Shown: positions 7,153-10,825 of the stretch, piece after piece
How positions within the stretch are numbered: position 1 is the first letter of the stretch
Layout: every line of letters starts with the position of its first letter
Assembly (NCBI GenBank): GCA_030588935.1
Contig: JAUUWR010000032.1
Location: 1 to 10,825 of the forward strand
Direction of reading: 5' to 3'
DNA length: 10,825 bases
From: a bacterium
GTDB lineage: Archaea; Nanobdellota; Nanobdellia; Pacearchaeales; GW2011-AR1
Notes under the pieces: generated by a model
The model's database searches: none
Told to the model about the DNA's origin: nothing
Seen by the model: only the letters and a program-made list of their open reading frames with translations
Position numbers and translations under genes: made by a program

Positions 7153-8056
7153 TTTCAAACTCCCTTTAGAGCTTTAAATCATCATATAAAAGATATAACA
7201 ATCTACTTTAGTGCAACGCTTTTCACTCTGCTGATTGGGACCTTTGATGAAATAATTCAATGGATTGTTCCCGGCCGGATATGGAACTTTCAGGATGTGA
7301 GTCTCAATGTTATTTCTGGAGGACTAATTCAATTAGCAATATGGAAAGCGGTGGCGCCGAAATCCATATCAGAAAAAATAAATCCTAAATCTCAGAGGAT
7401 ATTTGCTACTCTTTTCACCCTTTGCCTAATAATTCTAGGACTATGTGCATCAAACACTCCTCAGCGTGTGTTTAGCTATACCAAACAAATTCCCTGGTTA
7501 TCTTTTCTCCAAAAAGAGGAGCCAATGAGTGAGTTGGGATACAAGTACGATGATCCAGAGATAGGGATTTTTTACTCACGAATAAATCCAAAGAAGTTAC
7601 AGAAAATAGATAACCAAAGAGGAGAAGAATACGCTCAAATATTGAATAAAATGGCCAATATGAATTATAAGCAATTCTTAAGAGAATACAATCCTATTAC
7701 TAATCCTTTTTTGCATGAGCTTCGAGTTCACATATTTAGAAGGGATCGATATTATAAAAAGGCAAATAAGACTTCGGACATGAATGAAAAAAAGGAATTC
7801 TATTTTACCTCCTTTAAGGAAGATCTTATTCTGAGAAAATATTATAAAAGAAACATCTAAAACTCGGTTTATTGGTGGGACAATAAAAAGTTAAAAAATT
7901 TGAAACCTTAATTACCAAAAACAATCCATATAAGAACTCTGTCAACAGCAATTTTCTCACCGCATTTTCCAAAAAAACATGTGGACTACAATTTTAATTA
8001 TTTTTCTTATACTGGAACTAACCAATTTTATCTGGAAATTCATGTCAACTGGTTAA
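7153..8056 (+). pseudogene. Decayed VanZ-family membrane protein gene (5'-truncated, frameshifted)
   Basis: The VanZ signature is present in one open frame from 7153: FRALNHHIKD, then GTFDEIIQWIVPGRIWNFQD (7237-7296) and VSLNVISGGLIQLAIW. The conserved D-E-x-x-Q, P-x-R and D-x-x-x-N residues are intact. No ATG, GTG or TTG precedes this signature in frame and a TAA sits at 7150-7152, so the usual N-terminal part, including the first helices, is missing. The GTG at 7297 would start inside the motif. Downstream is a helix at about 7405-7445, then a charged domain with PFLHELRVHIFRRDRYYKKA (7708-7767), ending at TAA 7858. Coding-like sequence continues: NSVYWWDNKKLKNL in the same frame (7861-7902), ETLITKNNPYKNSVNSNFL in another (7902-7958), and from 7982 a hydrophobic helix starting WTTILIIFLILEL in the third frame, ending at TAA 8054-8056. 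An A7 run at 7971-7977 is a likely shift site. I judge it inactivated. Confidence 0.75.
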
Positions 8057-8129
8057 GTTTTGACTGACAGATTAAAAATTGAGTATCATCAACTGAGAAC
8101 TAAAAAATTCTGAATCAGAAGCCGGAAAA

Positions 8130-9395
8130 ATGAGAAAAAAAGAAAACACAAAAAAATATTTTTGGGTAGATTGGCTACAGTTATTCCTGATTGGGCTGAC
8201 AGCTCCCCTTTTTCTTTTTCCTTCCATGAAATATGTTTGGATATTTCTTATTATTCCTATGATTTGGACTTGTCGGAGGATAATAAAAAAGCGCTTTTTT
8301 GCAAGGACAGTTCTAGATTGGGCTTTGGTTATTTTATTAATTCAGGTTTTCGCAACTTGCGTAATAGTTCCAGACCTGGGCTTCAGCCTGCCCAAAATCG
8401 CTGGAGTTCTTTTGGGGTTGGCCTTTTTCTATTCAATAGTAGCCCTTTTGACAACTGAAAAATTAATAAAATGGGGGATTATTGCTTTTCTTGGTGCTGG
8501 TCTCATCTTATCAGTCGTTGGTATTCTGGGTATGCAATGGAATTTAGCGGATGATTTTGAAAAAATAGCAAACACATTTGAAAATATTTTGCCAAAGATA
8601 AATTGGAATTTGCCTGGAGCTAAAGAAGGTTTTAATCCTAATGCGATAGGAGGAACATTAATCCTTATTATTCCTTTGTGTTTGGGTTTACTTTTTTCAC
8701 ATATTAAAAAAAGCAAAAAAAATCATGTGATTTCTTATAAAGTGCTTTCCCTGATAATTTTCTTTGTAATTATTTTTGTAACTTTTAGTGTGTTATTTTT
8801 TACGCAATCAATAGGCAGTTGGATTGGATTAGTTATTGGTATATGGATTTTATTATTACCGTCGAAATGGAAAAAGTTGAGTTTAATATTAATACTTCTA
8901 TTGGGGACAGCGATGTTTTTATTAAACTTTGATAAAGCCACGTCAATCTTTGATGTAAATAAACAAAAACTTCTAGGACGCGAGTTTAAGTGGATAATAG
9001 GAATTAAGACAGTAAGCCAAAATCCTTTTTTTGGTATAGGAATGAATCGGTTACGACAATTACCAACGATGGGTTACACTACGGCTCATGCTCATAATCA
9101 TTTTATTCATACTGGGGCTGAGCTTGGGATTCCTGGGTTGATAGCTTATTTAGCTATTCTGATTGGTGCGGGCTATATGTGCTTTGAAATCTGGAGAAAG
9201 TCAAAAATTGGTTGGATGAGAATAGCTACACTTGGCCTTGGAGGCGGTCAACTGGCACATTTTATTTTTGGGATGTCCGATTCTATTCCTCTTGGAGCCA
9301 AAGTAGGAATCTTCTTCTGGTTCTCGCTTGGACTGATAACAGCAATGTACAACTACATGTTAAGAAGAAACGAACAGATAAAAACTGATGATTAA
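8130..9395 (+). CDS. O-antigen ligase/polymerase family protein (Wzy_C type)
   Basis: This is a second polytopic glycan polymerase/ligase of the O-antigen ligase (Wzy_C) superfamily, 421 residues long, acting at the periplasmic side of the inner membrane. About 10-12 hydrophobic segments are visible, from residue 16 to 410. Signatures are FNPNAIGGTL (168-177), FTQSIGSWIGL (224-234, the 'TQSRG-x-W' equivalent, with Ile replacing the common Arg), LLGREFKWIIGIKTVSQNPF (281-300) with Arg284 at the start of the large periplasmic loop, FGIGM (301-305), AHAHNHFIHTGAELGIPGL (319-337) with a His cluster, and Asp384 near the last helices. It resembles the canonical family more closely than the membrane protein at the start of the window. 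The ATG at 8130 has only a weak purine-rich leader. It lies 73 bases after the VanZ remnant and 72 or more before the GT2 gene. Polymerase versus ligase cannot be decided. Confidence 0.92.
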   Translation: MRKKENTKKYFWVDWLQLFLIGLTAPLFLFPSMKYVWIFLIIPMIWTCRRIIKKRFFARTVLDWALVILLIQVFATCVIVPDLGFSLPKIAGVLLGLAFFYSIVALLTTEKLIKWGIIAFLGAGLILSVVGILGMQWNLADDFEKIANTFENILPKINWNLPGAKEGFNPNAIGGTLILIIPLCLGLLFSHIKKSKKNHVISYKVLSLIIFFVIIFVTFSVLFFTQSIGSWIGLVIGIWILLLPSKWKKLSLILILLLGTAMFLLNFDKATSIFDVNKQKLLGREFKWIIGIKTVSQNPFFGIGMNRLRQLPTMGYTTAHAHNHFIHTGAELGIPGLIAYLAILIGAGYMCFEIWRKSKIGWMRIATLGLGGGQLAHFIFGMSDSIPLGAKVGIFFWFSLGLITAMYNYMLRRNEQIKTDD

Positions 9396-9479
9396 TAGTT
9401 TGAGGAAGAGAGAAAAACAAACCTTTATTTATAAAAATTTAGTAATTATTGATTATTTTATATTAATTTGGGCTTTGGG

Positions 9480-10460
9480 ATGAATGATTTTGTTCTTCAG
9501 GTGTCGGTAGTGATGCCCAGTTATAATGAAGAAAAATTTATTGCAAAAGCTATAGATAGTCTTGTAGATGATTATTTTTTAAAAAATTGTGAACTTATCA
9601 TTGTCGATGGAATGAGCAGTGATGGGACGCGGCGGATAGTCCAATCTTTTATAAAAAAGGTGTTCAGGATACGGCTTCTGGAAAATAAACACAAGATACA
9701 GGCGTACGGGTTAAACCTTGGAATATCAGAGGCAAAAGGTGAGATAATTGTCAGAGCTGACGCACACTGTTTCTATCCTCCTCGATACATTAAGAAATGT
9801 GTTGAGTTATTAGAGAGAACAGGAGCTTCTAACGTGGGAGGGATAATGCTTCCTCAGGGAACTACGATGGATCAGAAAGCAATAGCTCTGGCCTTGAGAC
9901 ATCCAGTGGGGGTTGGCGATGCTAAATGGCGCCTTGGCAATTTCAATGGTTATGTTGATACCGTTTATCTTGGAACATTCTGGAAAAAACTGTTTGATGA
10001 GATAGGTCTTTATGATACAAATTGCGAGACAAACCAAGATGCCGAATTGAATCTAAGAATTCTAAAGGCAGGAAAGAAGATTCATCTAGATAGCTCATTA
10101 AAAGTCATTTATTTTCCGCGGGAATCTCTAAAAAAATTGGCTGTACAATATTTTAAATATGGTAGAGGCAGATGTTATACGGCTTTAAAGCATAGAAAAA
10201 TAACATCATTAAGACAAGTGGCACCTGTTGGACTGGTTGTTGGTTTATTCCTTTCTATAATCTTAAGTTTTTTTTGGCCCCTGTTTCTACTTTTCCCTTT
10301 TTCCTATCTCCTCACTCTGTTTTTCACTTCGCTCCTTAGCTGGCCGAAGCAGTCCATTCCCTTAAAACAAAAACTCCTAACAGGATTGGCCTTTGGAATA
10401 ATGCATACCTGCTGGGGGATAGGGTTTTTATCTCGTTTGACTTTTAAAAAAAATAATTAA
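9480..10460 (+). CDS. Glycosyltransferase family 2, ExoA-like, with C-terminal membrane anchor
   Basis: This is an inverting GT-A glycosyltransferase similar in layout to succinoglycan ExoA-type enzymes, adding a sugar to the lipid-linked oligosaccharide at the cytoplasmic face. I chose the ATG at 9480, giving 326 residues, over the TTG at 9468, because VSVVMPSYNEEKFI then starts at residue 8, as usual in GT2. Motifs are the N-terminal nucleotide-binding strand VVMPSYNEE (10-18), IIVDGMSSDGT (40-50), the metal-binding RADAH (92-96, the D-x-D equivalent with Asp94), and NQDAELNLRILKAGKKI (185-201), which contains the catalytic-base region usually written (E/D)-D. Two or three hydrophobic segments at about 250-285 and 298-318 anchor the C-terminus. 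The small extracytoplasmic tail is basic. It lies between the Wzy-like gene and a secreted protein gene, consistent with one transcription unit. Confidence 0.92.
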   Translation: MNDFVLQVSVVMPSYNEEKFIAKAIDSLVDDYFLKNCELIIVDGMSSDGTRRIVQSFIKKVFRIRLLENKHKIQAYGLNLGISEAKGEIIVRADAHCFYPPRYIKKCVELLERTGASNVGGIMLPQGTTMDQKAIALALRHPVGVGDAKWRLGNFNGYVDTVYLGTFWKKLFDEIGLYDTNCETNQDAELNLRILKAGKKIHLDSSLKVIYFPRESLKKLAVQYFKYGRGRCYTALKHRKITSLRQVAPVGLVVGLFLSIILSFFWPLFLLFPFSYLLTLFFTSLLSWPKQSIPLKQKLLTGLAFGIMHTCWGIGFLSRLTFKKNN

Positions 10461-10472
10461 AGCGACTAATTC

Positions 10473-10825
10473 ATGGTAAAAAGCAAAAAATTATTAAAGG
10501 TTTTGATATGCTTGGTTTTTTTTCTGTTTATTTATAATATTCATAAAATTTTTGCAGAGAACCCTTTAAAAGGTAGAGTTCTCTTTTCAAGAAGAGGGGC
10601 TTATATATTATATGCATCTTCAAGCAACTCAACGAGATGGGCAGCGGAAAATTTGATAGACGGAAGAAGGAGACGAGGATGGCGGTCAAAAAAAAATAGC
10701 ACTTTTCCTCATATAATTGTTTTCGCTTTAGCAGCTAATGCCGATATCGATCTATTAAAATTCAACAATAATACGAAGGAAAATAAGTATCCAGGAATCT
10801 CTGCCAAAGAAGTACAGGTAGAATT
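10473..10825 (+). CDS. Secreted discoidin (F5/8 type C)-like domain protein, 3' partial
   Basis: An ATG at 10473, 12 bases after the GT2 stop, opens a frame that runs through the end of the window (117 codons visible). The first residues form a clear signal peptide: basic MVKSKK, a hydrophobic core at about 8-20, and a likely cleavage after IFA at residue 28. The mature part shows a discoidin/coagulation factor 5/8 C-type pattern: SSSNSTRWAAENLIDG (49-64), GWRS (69-72), then PHIIVFALAANADIDLLKF (79-97) and KYPGISAKEVQVE (105-117). In these domains an Ala/Ser-rich start, '-A-x-x-(L/I)-x-D-G', a W-x-S and a later strand-rich region line the carbohydrate- or surface-binding jelly roll. It is expected to be exported and may bind the glycan or cell surface. 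The remaining domains are outside the window. The assignment rests on pattern recognition only. Confidence 0.7.
   Translation, partial: MVKSKKLLKVLICLVFFLFIYNIHKIFAENPLKGRVLFSRRGAYILYASSSNSTRWAAENLIDGRRRRGWRSKKNSTFPHIIVFALAANADIDLLKFNNNTKENKYPGISAKEVQVE

Noticed and set aside
7297..7860. A 187-residue intact protein starting at GTG 7297.
   Set aside because: The start would fall inside the conserved VanZ motif, between the P-x-R and D-x-x-x-N parts, while the same frame upstream encodes the rest of the motif without a start codon.
8162..8941. Open frames on both strands overlapping the second Wzy-like gene (for example 8162-8458 + and 8429-8716 -).
   Set aside because: They overlap a well-supported membrane protein in other frames, show no recognisable motifs and have low-complexity composition typical of shadow frames.
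9396..9479. A GTTTG/CAAAC inverted repeat followed by a T-rich stretch as a terminator after the second Wzy-like gene.
   Set aside because: The stem is only about 5 base pairs with a loop of about 15 bases and no proper U-tract, which is too weak to call.
9468..9482. TTG at 9468 as the start of the GT2 gene.
   Set aside because: The in-frame ATG at 9480 places the nucleotide-binding strand at the usual distance from the N-terminus, and no ribosome binding site favours the TTG.
1..10825. CRISPR arrays, tRNA or rRNA genes, insertion sequences, diversity-generating or toxin-antitoxin systems.
   Set aside because: No regularly spaced direct repeats, cloverleaf-like sequences, terminal inverted repeats, transposase or reverse transcriptase motifs were seen on either strand.

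Overview
The window is an AT-rich stretch from a bacterium and is almost entirely a surface-polysaccharide (O-antigen, capsule or exopolysaccharide) biosynthesis locus. Every supported gene is on the + strand. The initiating sugar transferase, the O-antigen polymerase/ligase-type membrane proteins and a secreted discoidin-like protein point to a Gram-negative-type, probably uncultured, lineage. The sugar transferase most resembles a type I recall from Bacteroidetes. The sequence alone does not allow a confident taxonomic call, and I see no rRNA, tRNA, CRISPR, insertion sequence or integrase.

Left module (1-7027): a polytopic O-antigen polymerase/ligase-like protein (cut by the window edge) overlaps a short GT4 glycosyltransferase. 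A DUF354-type GT-B protein follows, and its stop overlaps the start of a small broken gene (3169-3308). Then come a PIG-L/LmbE-type deacetylase, a PAPS-dependent-type sulfotransferase 10 bases downstream, and a large polyisoprenyl-phosphate sugar-phosphate transferase. A plausible reading is that the sugar transferase loads the first sugar on the lipid carrier, the glycosyltransferases extend it, the deacetylase and sulfotransferase decorate it, and the Wzy-like protein polymerises or transfers it.

Junction (7028-8129): about 1.1 kb without an intact gene. It holds a decayed VanZ-family gene that lacks its N-terminal part. Its C-terminal part continues past a stop and through three reading frames to about 8056.

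Right module (8130-10825): a second O-antigen-ligase family protein, an ExoA-like GT2 glycosyltransferase with a membrane C-terminus, and the start of a secreted protein with a discoidin (F5/8 type C)-like domain that runs off the window end.

The points most worth a second look are the sugar transferase (a gap-free 131-residue tandem duplication of its membrane bundle, and a middle domain in place of the usual re-entrant membrane helix), the deacetylase-sulfotransferase pair (possible N-sulfation of an amino sugar), and the two gene remnants. I found no clearly new defence or mobile system.
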